Assembly (NCBI GenBank): GCA_002712565.1
Contig: PAUA01000016.1
Span: forward strand, 83,755 to 93,013
Direction: 5' to 3'
Origin: Gemmatimonadota bacterium
GTDB lineage: Bacteria > Gemmatimonadota > Gemmatimonadetes > Longimicrobiales > UBA6960
DNA length: 9,259 bases
The notes under the pieces were generated by a model that was not told the DNA's origin, did not search any database, and saw nothing but the letters and a program-made list of their open reading frames with translations. The translations under genes were made by a program, and so were the position numbers. Shown in pieces: positions 1-6,488 of the stretch (within the stretch, counting starts at the first letter, position 1; every line of letters starts with the position of its first letter).

Positions 1-533
1 GCCTCGGTCAGCGCAGTGGTCTCTCTGGGTACGAACCTAACGCCTGGCACGAGGGGCTCGAACGGCGTCCGGTAATTTTTCTCCCACGTAGTTGACAGTG
101 CACCGAGTGTTCGTCCGTGGAACGAGTTCTCAAGTGCTACGACCTCGGTCCGCGACGCATCACCTTCGGTGTACCAGTAGCGGCGCGCGAACTTAAGGCA
201 CGCTTCTACCGCCTCACTACCACTGTTGCAGAAGAACGATCGAGGGAGTCCCGAGAGTTCGGTCAACCGTGCTGCCAGCTGTCCCTGAAGTGGATGGTAG
301 TAGAGGTTCGATGTATGGAGCAGCGCCCTGGCTTGTTCGTCGATAGCGGCAGCAAGCCTTGGATGTGCGTGTCCTAGGGAGGCTACTCCGATACCGGACA
401 CCAAATCGGTGTACTCCTGGCCTTCATCGTCATACAGATGGATACCGCGACCTCGTGAGAACACAATCGGCGTACGTTTATAAGTCTGTAAAATGTGAGT
501 CGCTTCAGTGTCGAGGACGTCTCTAGTCGTCAC
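1..533 (-). CDS. argD: Acetylornithine aminotransferase, N-terminal part (gene continues past the left edge)
   Basis: The visible 177 residues are the N-terminal part of a class-III, PLP-dependent aminotransferase. In arginine synthesis ArgD converts N-acetylglutamate semialdehyde to N-acetylornithine using glutamate. The family pattern is clear: TYKRTPIVFSRGRG near residue 17, the LGHAHP segment (53-58), the PLP-phosphate-binding stretch CNSGSEAVEACLKFARR (102-118), then FHGRTLGALS (138-147) and PFEPLVPGVRFVP (157-169). The PLP lysine lies in the part not shown. I start it at GTG 533-531, because this codon overlaps the argB stop (GTGA) and is preceded at 6 nt by GGGGAG, an excellent ribosome-binding site within the argB tail. 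Position after argC and argB supports ArgD over other class-III aminotransferases, although many ArgD enzymes also act as succinyldiaminopimelate aminotransferase in lysine synthesis. Confidence 0.93.
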   Translation of the reverse strand, partial: MTTRDVLDTEATHILQTYKRTPIVFSRGRGIHLYDDEGQEYTDLVSGIGVASLGHAHPRLAAAIDEQARALLHTSNLYYHPLQGQLAARLTELSGLPRSFFCNSGSEAVEACLKFARRYWYTEGDASRTEVVALENSFHGRTLGALSTTWEKNYRTPFEPLVPGVRFVPRETTALTE

Positions 534-1411
534 GACCCGCTCCCCTTTTTGTCCGTTTTCTCAGTCAAGGCAGACGCTTGCGGATTCGTAGGCCCACCAC
601 TCGCGGTAATCACCGTTCCTGGTAAGAGGTCGAGGTCGCTGGCTCGGCGACCGTCAGCAATGATGACGCTATCGACACCGTTCCGGCTTGCCAGCCGGCA
701 TGCGTCAAGTTTAGCCACCATCCCGGCAGTGATGTCACCGCTCGCCACAAGTTGTTCAACGTCGGCATCGTCAAGCCTTGTCAATGAGTGGCCATTACTA
801 TCCAAAACACCAGCCGTCGCACCCAAAATGATGAGCCGGCTGACCTCCAGGTTCACCGCAAGTTGAGCGGCGAGCATGTCGGCGTTCACGTTAAGTAACT
901 GTCCATCTTGAGTGACGCCAATGCACGCCACGATTGGCGTGTAACCCGCTCGTCGCAATCGGTCCAGCAATCGTGGAGCCTCCGTTGGTAGTGGCTGGCC
1001 CACCAAGCCAAGGTCTGCGGTACTCCCGTCAAGCGCGCGGTATGGACTCGCGCGACGGCAGAGACCGATTCGGTCATCTGCTCCGGTTAACCCGACGGCG
1101 GGAGCGCCGGCTCGGGTAACTGCTGCCACGAGCCGGGTGTTGACCCGGCCGGCCAACACACCAACAACGACATCGAGCGTTGCTTGATCCGTAATGCGTA
1201 GACCGTCCACCACCCGTTTATCAAGGCCCGCCCGCGCAAGCTCGGAGTCGATCTCGCGACCACCACCGTGTATAACGACGACCGGGCGTTGAGCTGCCGC
1301 TTGGGCAATCAGAGTGGCTATGGCATCCAGCCCTTCGTTCGTGTCGATCAGCTCTCCACCAAGCTTCAGCACGACCGGTCCCACGTCGACACCTGAAAGG
1401 GACTTGGACAC
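530..1411 (-). CDS. argB: Acetylglutamate kinase
   Basis: A cytoplasmic amino-acid kinase of 293 residues that phosphorylates N-acetylglutamate with ATP, the second step of arginine synthesis. Visible motifs are VVLKLGGEL (13-21, Lys16), the glycine loop VIHGGGREID (46-55), the NVNADMLAAQLA stretch (174-185), LIILGATAGVLD (193-204) and GDITAGMVAKLDA (225-237, Lys234). The start is GTG 1411, 11 nt after the argC stop, with GAGG 5 nt upstream. Only 15 residues precede the first lysine motif, so the extra N-terminal helix that marks arginine-inhibited hexameric kinases seems absent and the sequence reads more like the dimeric E. coli type; feedback inhibition is therefore doubtful (inference). 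The C-terminus carries about 25 extra low-complexity residues ending KKGSGS, whose codons double as the argD ribosome-binding site. Confidence 0.95.
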   Translation of the reverse strand: MSKSLSGVDVGPVVLKLGGELIDTNEGLDAIATLIAQAAAQRPVVVIHGGGREIDSELARAGLDKRVVDGLRITDQATLDVVVGVLAGRVNTRLVAAVTRAGAPAVGLTGADDRIGLCRRASPYRALDGSTADLGLVGQPLPTEAPRLLDRLRRAGYTPIVACIGVTQDGQLLNVNADMLAAQLAVNLEVSRLIILGATAGVLDSNGHSLTRLDDADVEQLVASGDITAGMVAKLDACRLASRNGVDSVIIADGRRASDLDLLPGTVITASGGPTNPQASALTEKTDKKGSGS

Positions 1412-1422
1412 CGTAACCTCGG

Positions 1423-2412
1423 TTAGAGCAACCCATCGCGCTCGTCGAAGCCGAACGCGAGATTGAAAGCCTGCACGGCCTGGCCAGCTGCACCCTTAAC
1501 TAGGTTGTCCAAACAGGCTACAAGGACCAGTCGACCGTCGTCGGAGACTGACCATCCAATGTCACAGAAGTTGGTGTAGGCAACATCCTTGATTTCCGGC
1601 AACGTCGTGCCACGAAGCCGAACGAAGGCGCTCTTCCGATACGCTTTGTGGAGTGCCACACCAACCTCGTCGGCGCTGCGGCCTGGCCTCAATCGGCCGT
1701 AGATCGTTTCCAGAATGCCCCGGTCCAACGGGACCAGATGGGGTACGAAGGTGACGGTCTTCTGTAGTTCCTGCTCGATCTCGGCGGCATGGCGATGTGA
1801 AAAAATGCCATAACTCGCAACGTTACCGTGGCATTCCGAGAAATGGGTTCGTTCACTCGGTGTTTTGCCAGCGCCAGAAAGTCCAGATTTTGCATCAATG
1901 ACGAGATCGTCAGCCAATAGATCGGCTGCGATCAGCGGCCGGAGCGCTAAAAGAGCTGCTGTTGGGTAACAACCAGGACATGCGACGAGCGTCGCATCAC
2001 GGAGCGCATCCCCACAGTGTTCCGGTAAACCATATACCGCTGTGCTAGCCACGGTATCTGAAGCCGCCGGATACCACTTGGCGCGCTGTTCTGAATCACG
2101 TAAGCGAAATGTGCCGGAGAGGTCGAATACCCGTACCCCGCGCTCAACCAGTGCAGGCACAACTTCAGCGGTGACTGGATCGGGCAGCGCTAGGAAGGCA
2201 GCGTTAGTTTTTTCGGCAAGCTGGTCGACCGAAAGGGGCACAAGTTCACCGTCCCAAACGCGCGCCATCCGGGGCAGTGATGTTCGCCCTGCTCCAGAGG
2301 ACATCGCAGTTGTCAGTGTCACACGCGGATGTCGTGCCAGAAGTGCGAGCAACTCTTGACCCACGTAGCCGGTGGCGCCAGCTAACCCAACCAGAACTCT
2401 TTGCATATTCAT
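1423..2412 (-). CDS. argC: N-acetyl-gamma-glutamyl-phosphate reductase
   Basis: A 329-residue NADPH-dependent reductase that converts N-acetylglutamyl phosphate to the semialdehyde, the third step of arginine synthesis. The N-terminal Rossmann motif GLAGATGYVGQELL (9-22) binds NADPH. ACPGCYPTAALL (144-155) carries the catalytic cysteine, Cys148, and SHRHAAEIEQEL (205-216) carries the catalytic histidine region. FDLSGTFRL (96-104) and the C-terminal LDNLVKGAAGQAVQ are also typical, and the length is normal. It is the first gene of the minus-strand arm. ATG 2412 is taken as the start; Met3 (ATG 2406) is a possible alternative. No convincing Shine-Dalgarno sequence precedes either one. The start lies about 9 nt from a strong ARG-box palindrome and inside a degenerate third copy, so ArgR binding would directly block this end of the gene. 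Confidence 0.95.
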   Translation of the reverse strand: MNMQRVLVGLAGATGYVGQELLALLARHPRVTLTTAMSSGAGRTSLPRMARVWDGELVPLSVDQLAEKTNAAFLALPDPVTAEVVPALVERGVRVFDLSGTFRLRDSEQRAKWYPAASDTVASTAVYGLPEHCGDALRDATLVACPGCYPTAALLALRPLIAADLLADDLVIDAKSGLSGAGKTPSERTHFSECHGNVASYGIFSHRHAAEIEQELQKTVTFVPHLVPLDRGILETIYGRLRPGRSADEVGVALHKAYRKSAFVRLRGTTLPEIKDVAYTNFCDIGWSVSDDGRLVLVACLDNLVKGAAGQAVQAFNLAFGFDERDGLL

Positions 2413-2428
2413 CCAAGTGATGTATATT
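2401..2428 (+). promoter_or_regulatory. Weak candidate promoter for argRGH
   Basis: TTGCAT (2401-2406), 16 bp, then TATATT (2423-2428) is the best -35/-10 pair I find for the plus-strand arm. The -10 overlaps ARG-box copy 1, which would make argR autoregulated. The -35 is poor (TTG only), so this is tentative. Confidence 0.3.
2402..2415. promoter_or_regulatory. Degenerate third ARG-box-like repeat over the argC start
   Basis: TGCATATTCATCCA matches the strong box at 2421-2434 at 11 of 14 positions and begins 19 bp before it, in the same register as the two clearer boxes. It covers the argC ATG. It could be a weak extra ArgR contact or a chance AT-rich match. Confidence 0.35.
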
Positions 2429-2434
2429 TATACA
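2421..2434. promoter_or_regulatory. ARG-box-like operator, copy 1
   Basis: TGTATATTTATACA is an inverted repeat (TGTATA / TATACA around TT) in the short divergent region between argC and argR. Size, AT content and position fit ArgR operators, which are roughly 18-bp AT-rich palindromes usually found in pairs. In the argC direction it lies between the likely transcription start and the start codon. Confidence 0.75.
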
Positions 2435-2440
2435 GACGAG

Positions 2441-2454
2441 TGTATATGTATACC
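2441..2454. promoter_or_regulatory. ARG-box-like operator, copy 2
   Basis: TGTATATGTATACC matches copy 1 at 12 of 14 positions and lies exactly 20 bp from it, start to start. That is about two helical turns, the spacing expected when one ArgR hexamer binds paired boxes. It covers the proposed -10 element of the argC promoter. Confidence 0.75.
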
Positions 2455-2476
2455 AAATTGTAACCATCACGGTCAA
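2447..2476 (-). promoter_or_regulatory. Candidate sigma-70-type promoter for argCBD
   Basis: On the minus strand TTGACC (2476-2471) is followed after 18 bp by TATACA (2452-2447). An A-rich tract lies just upstream of the -35 (about 2502-2477) and could act as an UP element. Transcription would begin near 2440, giving a leader of roughly 28 nt. The -10 lies inside ARG-box copy 2, so repression by steric exclusion is expected. Confidence 0.5.
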
Positions 2477-2515
2477 TAAAATCAGCAGATTTTTGTTTTT
2501 TGTTAACGAATAGCT

Positions 2516-2968
2516 ATGAAGCAATTTCGCCAAGCAGCAATCGTTGAACTCGTGACTAGTGAGGCCATTCACAGTCAAGAGCTTCTGCGAAAACGTCTCG
2601 AGCGACGGGGATTCGATGCTACTCAGGCCACACTTTCACGTGACATTAAGGAGCTCGGACTCGTCAAGCGCGCAGCGGACGGTGCCTATCAGCGAGCCGA
2701 TGTGGTGCAGATGCAGACCCGGAGTCCACGCGCCGATGCTCAGCGCGCCGTGGCCGATTATTTGAAACGTGTTGAACAGGTCGACCAGATGATCGTTCTC
2801 AAGACTAACCCAGGTGAAGCACAGCTATTGGCGTTAGCGATTGACCGGGCCACTTACGACGAGGTGGTGGGTACCGTTGGAGGCGACGACACGATATTGG
2901 TAATCGCCCGTCACCACCGAGCCGCGGCTGAAATGGTGAAGCGGTTCGAGACCTGGGCCAGGGCCTGA
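2516..2968 (+). CDS. argR: Arginine repressor
   Basis: A 150-residue transcription factor of the ArgR/AhrC family (E. coli ArgR has 156). It binds ARG boxes as an arginine-loaded hexamer and represses arginine synthesis genes. The N-terminal winged helix-turn-helix spans about residues 1-70, with the recognition-helix motif ATQATLSRDIKELGL (35-49). The C-terminal oligomerisation and arginine-binding domain shows KTNPGEAQLLALAID (96-110) and GTVGGDDTILVIAR (119-132), including the aspartate pair (124-125) that contacts arginine in this family. ATG 2516 is the only sensible start, but no clear Shine-Dalgarno sequence precedes it. Its own operators are predicted directly upstream, and argG follows after 17 nt, so repressor and target genes probably share a transcript. 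Confidence 0.95.
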   Translation: MKQFRQAAIVELVTSEAIHSQELLRKRLERRGFDATQATLSRDIKELGLVKRAADGAYQRADVVQMQTRSPRADAQRAVADYLKRVEQVDQMIVLKTNPGEAQLLALAIDRATYDEVVGTVGGDDTILVIARHHRAAAEMVKRFETWARA

Positions 2969-2972
2969 GGTG

Positions 2973-2980
2973 GGAAGGAG
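2973..2980 (+). promoter_or_regulatory. Strong ribosome-binding site fixing the argG GTG start
   Basis: GGAAGGAG ends 5 nt before GTG 2986, which makes this GTG the start rather than a later ATG. It is the strongest ribosome-binding site in the arginine arm, whereas argR has none that I can see. Confidence 0.8.
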
Positions 2981-2985
2981 ATAAA

Positions 2986-4230
2986 GTGACAGAAAGGATC
3001 GTACTTGCGTATTCAGGGGGTCTCGACACCTCGGTCGCGATTCCGTGGTTAGCCGAGCGCCATGATGCAGAGATTGTTGCTGTAACACTCGACATGGGTC
3101 AAGGCAAAGAGCTAGACGACGTACGTGAGCGCGCGTTAGCAGTCGGGGCCGTCCGCGCACATGTGATCGACGTACGTGAGGAGTTTGTCCATGAATATCT
3201 CCTCCCGGCTCTTCAGGCCGGTGCACTGTATGAGGGACGATACCCCATGGCGACGTCGCTGGGACGGCCCTTAATCGCGAAGCATCTCATCGAGGTCGCG
3301 GAAATCGAGAAGGCCGGAGCGATCGCCCACGGTTGCACCGGTAAAGGTAACGACCAGGTCAGGATCGACGTGTCAGCTCGTGCCTTGAATCCCTCGGTCC
3401 AGGTGATTGCACCAGCGCGCGTCTGGGGGATGAGTCGGCCTGAAGAGATCGCCTACGCTAAGAAACGGGGCATTCCTGTGCCTGCAACGGTTGACAGTCC
3501 TTACAGCACCGATTCGAATCTTTGGGGGCGGTCGATTGAGTGTGGTGTGCTCGAGGATCCCTGGACAGAGCCACCGGAGGACATCTACACCCTCACCCGC
3601 CCGCCTGGGGAATGTCCGAATACGCCAGCCTACGTTGAAATCCAGTTCACTGATGGTGTACCGACTACGGTAAATGGTGTCGGGATGCCGCTCGTCGAAC
3701 TTATCCATAGCCTGAACACAATTGCCGGATCCCATGGGGTAGGTCGGATAGATATGTTGGAGAATCGTCTCGTCGGTATCAAATCTCGAGAGATCTATGA
3801 GGCGCCTGCTGCCACTGTTCTGCACATGGCACATCACGAGTTAGAAATGATGGTCATTCCTCGTGACCTTGATAGAGTGAAGCGTGATCTAGCTTGCACT
3901 TACGCCGACCTCGTCTACGACGGATTGTGGTTTACGCCCACACGTGAAGCGATCGACGCGCTGGTCGCGTACGTCCAGTCGCGTGTGACCGGCACAATCC
4001 GACTCAAGTTGTTCAAAGGTGACTGCAGGGTGGTAGGCCGCCAATCACCTTACGCCCTTTACGATCACGCTCTGGCGACCTACGACGAGGAAGATCAGTT
4101 TGACCACACCGCTGCAGAGGGCTTTATCAAAATTTTTGGATTACCGGTCGAGACGGCGGCACGAAAAGGGCCAGCTGCGCTGCGACCAAGCGTGTCGATG
4201 GTATCCAAGGCCGAGAAGGGCGATGCCTGA
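2986..4230 (+). CDS. argG: Argininosuccinate synthase
   Basis: A 414-residue ATP-dependent ligase joining citrulline and aspartate into argininosuccinate, the penultimate step of arginine synthesis. The N-type ATP-pyrophosphatase P-loop AYSGGLDTSVA lies at residues 8-18. TSLGRPLIAKHLIEVA (90-105) and HGCTGKGNDQVR (115-126) are family signatures for substrate binding. The C-terminal tetramerisation part includes GIKSREIYEAP and KLFKGDCRVVGRQSPYALYD. Length fits the common ~400-residue bacterial type rather than the longer E. coli ArgG. It is preceded by argR and followed by argH after 15 nt, so all three are probably co-transcribed under ArgR control. Confidence 0.97.
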   Translation: MTERIVLAYSGGLDTSVAIPWLAERHDAEIVAVTLDMGQGKELDDVRERALAVGAVRAHVIDVREEFVHEYLLPALQAGALYEGRYPMATSLGRPLIAKHLIEVAEIEKAGAIAHGCTGKGNDQVRIDVSARALNPSVQVIAPARVWGMSRPEEIAYAKKRGIPVPATVDSPYSTDSNLWGRSIECGVLEDPWTEPPEDIYTLTRPPGECPNTPAYVEIQFTDGVPTTVNGVGMPLVELIHSLNTIAGSHGVGRIDMLENRLVGIKSREIYEAPAATVLHMAHHELEMMVIPRDLDRVKRDLACTYADLVYDGLWFTPTREAIDALVAYVQSRVTGTIRLKLFKGDCRVVGRQSPYALYDHALATYDEEDQFDHTAAEGFIKIFGLPVETAARKGPAALRPSVSMVSKAEKGDA

Positions 4231-4245
4231 CTCAGGCACAATGGC

Positions 4246-5646
4246 ATGACTAAGCACCTCTGGTCAGGGCGTTTCTCCGATGCTCCGGACGCCGATGTTT
4301 TTAGGTTTCAGTCGTCGTTCGTCTTTGACCGTCGGCTCTTCGAGGACGACATAAAAGGGAGTCTCGCATGGGCCGACGCGCTTGAGGCAGTGGGTGTACT
4401 GAGTGCCGATGAGTCAGAAGCAGTTTCTATTGCGCTACAGGAAATTCTCAAAGCGGGTCAGTTAGATTCGGCTTTCATTTCTGGCCCTGACGAGGATGTG
4501 CATGCCTTTGTTGAGCGTAAGCTCGTCGACCGTGTGGGTGAGGCTGGTAAACGATTACACACCGGGCGGTCGCGCAACGACCAGGTAGCGCTCGACCTTC
4601 GGCTCTATGTTCGTCGTAGGACCCGAGAGCTTCAGCGCAGTTTACTTAACTTGGTCTCTGTGTTTTCTGAGCAGGCGGCGTCTGCAAATGGGATTCTTAT
4701 GCCAGCCTACACGCATCTACGTCGCGCACAACCAATGCTTGTCGCGCACTTCTTTCTGGCCCATGCCGAAGGTTTCCGTCGCGACTATGCACGATTCAGC
4801 AATGTACGCGACCAAGCCGACGCCATGCCACTTGGTTCCGGCGCTGTTACTGGTTCAAGCTATCCTATTGACACTGAGGCCCTAGCGTCCCGCTTAGGCT
4901 TTTCTAAGGTTGTAGCTAATAGTCTTGACGCAACCGCCGATCGTGATTTCGTTGCTGATTTCTTGCACGCGTGTGCGTTGACGATGATTCATTTAAGTCG
5001 ATTCAGCGAGGACGTCATTGTTTTCAGCAGCGAGGAGTTTGGGTTCTTTGAGCTGTCCGACTCGGTTGCCACGGGCAGCAGCCTCATGCCTCAGAAGAAA
5101 AACCCCGACCCACTTGAACTCGTCCGTGGAAAGAGCGGGCGGGTGATCGGAAGATCGGCTGGGTGGCTCGCGAGTATGAAGGGCTTGCCCAGCGGATACA
5201 ACAAGGATCTGCAGGAGGATAAGGAGGCGCTGTTTGACGCCGAGGATACCGTGCTGGCTTCGACGGCAGCCGTGACCACCGTCGTACGAACGCTGGTCGT
5301 ATCAGGCGCTCGCACCAACTCAGCTGCGTCGGGGCTGTTACTCGCCACCGAGGTGGCTGACTATCTGGTCTCGTGCGGAATGGCGTTTCGGGACGCACAT
5401 GCCCTGGTCGGTGGAATGGTGCGTGACTTGCTGACATCAGGTCGCGACTTTGAGTCGCTATCGATGGCCGAATGGAAGGTGTTTAGCGATTTGTTCGAGG
5501 GTGATATTCAGACTAAGATTACTGCTCAGGCGGCGGTTGATGCACGGCAGACACCCCAGTCAACAAACCCAGCTGCTGTTGAGCATGCCCTCTCTTGTAT
5601 AAATGCTTGGCTCGAGGATGCGCGGGTCGAAAGCCTTGATGGTTGA
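4246..5646 (+). CDS. argH: Argininosuccinate lyase
   Basis: A 466-residue member of the fumarase/aspartase superfamily that splits argininosuccinate into arginine and fumarate, the last step of the pathway. Key regions are LWSGRFSDAPDADVFRF (5-21), LHTGRSRNDQVALDLRL (105-121), AYTHLRRAQPMLVAHF (154-169, His157) and the superfamily signature GSSLMPQKKNPDP (277-289), which holds the catalytic serine on a mobile loop. Length is typical. In the THLQRAQP motif of many ArgH proteins this one has Arg in place of Gln, probably tolerated. ATG 4246 is used; an ATG at 4241 reads Met-Ala-stop and overlaps it, and the ribosome-binding site is weak, so translation may depend on coupling to argG. Confidence 0.97.
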   Translation: MTKHLWSGRFSDAPDADVFRFQSSFVFDRRLFEDDIKGSLAWADALEAVGVLSADESEAVSIALQEILKAGQLDSAFISGPDEDVHAFVERKLVDRVGEAGKRLHTGRSRNDQVALDLRLYVRRRTRELQRSLLNLVSVFSEQAASANGILMPAYTHLRRAQPMLVAHFFLAHAEGFRRDYARFSNVRDQADAMPLGSGAVTGSSYPIDTEALASRLGFSKVVANSLDATADRDFVADFLHACALTMIHLSRFSEDVIVFSSEEFGFFELSDSVATGSSLMPQKKNPDPLELVRGKSGRVIGRSAGWLASMKGLPSGYNKDLQEDKEALFDAEDTVLASTAAVTTVVRTLVVSGARTNSAASGLLLATEVADYLVSCGMAFRDAHALVGGMVRDLLTSGRDFESLSMAEWKVFSDLFEGDIQTKITAQAAVDARQTPQSTNPAAVEHALSCINAWLEDARVESLDG

Positions 5647-5650
5647 TAGC

Positions 5651-5678
5651 CCAGCAGAGGGCGCTGGTGGCTAGCCAC
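5651..5678 (+). other. Adjacent inverted repeats after argH (not a canonical terminator)
   Basis: Two adjacent inverted repeats lie just after the argH stop: CCAGC/GCTGG (5651-5655 and 5663-5667), and the perfect 12-bp palindrome GTGGCTAGCCAC (5667-5678). A short T run (5691-5695) follows 12 nt later, too far for a classic intrinsic terminator. They may still mark the end of the argRGH transcript. Confidence 0.3.
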
Positions 5679-5685
5679 GCGGCAG

Positions 5686-5715
5686 TTGCGTTTTTGCGGA
5701 CTCTTCTGCTAAACT
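5686..5715 (+). promoter_or_regulatory. Candidate extended -10 promoter after argH
   Basis: TTGCGT (5686-5691), 18 bp, then TAAACT (5710-5715) preceded by TGC (5707-5709), which gives an extended -10 of the TGnTAnnnT type. Transcription would start near 5722, leaving about 48 nt before ATG 5770. It would uncouple the downstream gene, and possibly fabI, from ArgR control. Confidence 0.4.
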
Positions 5716-5769
5716 TTCCCCACCTGCACGAGTACTCCTTTTGAATTCCTTGGTCTTGGTAAGGCTTTG

Positions 5770-6414
5770 ATGCAAGAGCGTCGGCTTCGGCTTGGTGATA
5801 GCGTGGATGATTATTGTCCGCGTGAGCGCCGCATCACGGATCATGCCGTTGTAGCTATGGTGTCTGACGAAATCAGACAGACTCGCTGTACAACGTGCGA
5901 TGCCGAGCATGAGTACAAGGCTGCAAAAATGCCCCGCCTTCGCAAGCCCAGGCTGCCTGCAACAGATACTGAGCGGTCTAGTGAAACCGAGGTAACAGCC
6001 GAAGCTGGCTCGACTCCAGCAACCGCGCTCAATGGATCTGCCACCGACGAGACTCCACTAGTGTCTGAGTCCATATCGAAACGTGGTGCTGGTTCAGTGC
6101 ACCGGCCTTTGATTCGCGCGACACTGCCGCGCGTTGAGGGACAGGTGCCGGAGCGGCGAAGTCCTGAATTCACCATCCGTCAGTCGAACGCGCGAAATGG
6201 GAACGGGCGCGACGATAACGGCAGGGGGTCATCTGGAAAACGCCACTTGGGCAACGGTGGTCGCGCGAACGGTAACGGCTTTGAGCAGCGCTCTCGTGAG
6301 CAGGATCGATTCCAGGACCGAACTGAACCGGGTAACCGCCGTCGAGGGCGTTCGTCAGGGCGCTCCAAGTCACGGTTGTCGCGGTCAGCCCGGCGCGAAA
6401 AAAAGCCATCTTAA
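5770..6414 (+). CDS. Unrecognised protein: partial zinc-ribbon-like N-terminus, basic Gly/Asn/Arg-rich tail
   Basis: I do not recognise this 214-residue protein. The first ~50 residues look folded: Cys16 (in DDYCPRER), His25, then Cys40 and Cys43 (in RCTTCDAEHEYK) around the segment DHAVVAMVSDEIRQ. This resembles short zinc-ribbon modules, but the second cysteine expected after CPR is a glutamate (Glu19), so metal binding is uncertain. Residues ~55-135 are Ser/Thr/Ala/Pro-rich and probably disordered. From ~140 to the end the protein is rich in Gly, Asn, Arg and Ser and ends with many basic residues, similar to RGG-type tails that bind RNA or other polyanions. No signal peptide or membrane segment is seen. 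ATG 5770 follows TAAGG at 5 nt; a TTG codon lies directly before it. fabI begins about 75 nt downstream on the same strand. A nucleic-acid-binding role is only an inference. Confidence 0.7.
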   Translation: MQERRLRLGDSVDDYCPRERRITDHAVVAMVSDEIRQTRCTTCDAEHEYKAAKMPRLRKPRLPATDTERSSETEVTAEAGSTPATALNGSATDETPLVSESISKRGAGSVHRPLIRATLPRVEGQVPERRSPEFTIRQSNARNGNGRDDNGRGSSGKRHLGNGGRANGNGFEQRSREQDRFQDRTEPGNRRRGRSSGRSKSRLSRSARREKKPS

Positions 6415-6451
6415 AGAACTTTACTGCTCGGTCGAGACGGAAGGTTAAGCG

Positions 6452-6478
6452 GGCACGCTCGCTAGCGTCCGTTGGAGG
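6452..6478 (+). promoter_or_regulatory. Hairpin abutting the fabI ribosome-binding site
   Basis: ACGCT (6455-6459) and AGCGT (6464-6468) form a stem around CGCT, extendable by two G-C pairs (6452-6453 with 6469-6470) across a one-base bulge. GGAGG (6474-6478) follows 3 nt later. GGAGG is 1 nt from ATG 6480 but 10 nt from ATG 6489, which favours the second ATG as the fabI start. Confidence 0.45.
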
Positions 6479-6488
6479 TATGTTTGAC

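Noticed and set aside
117..377. 86-codon plus-strand open frame
   Set aside because: It is antisense to argD; the minus strand reads a clear aminotransferase through the same bases.
495..866. 123-codon plus-strand open frame
   Set aside because: Antisense to argB, Ser/Ala/Pro-rich with no family features; an out-of-frame shadow.
2478..2497. AAAATC/GATTTT hairpin followed by a T run in the argR leader, possible attenuator
   Set aside because: The stem is almost all A-T and too weak; the T/A-rich tract is better explained as an UP-like element upstream of the argC -35.
2834..3226. 130-codon minus-strand open frame across argR and argG
   Set aside because: Both genes on the plus strand are unambiguous; the antisense product has no recognisable domain and no ribosome-binding site.
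6134..6448. 104-codon plus-strand frame overlapping the unknown protein gene
   Set aside because: Overlaps the tail of the 5770-6414 gene in another frame; the low-complexity Gly/Asn/Arg codons keep alternative frames open by composition.
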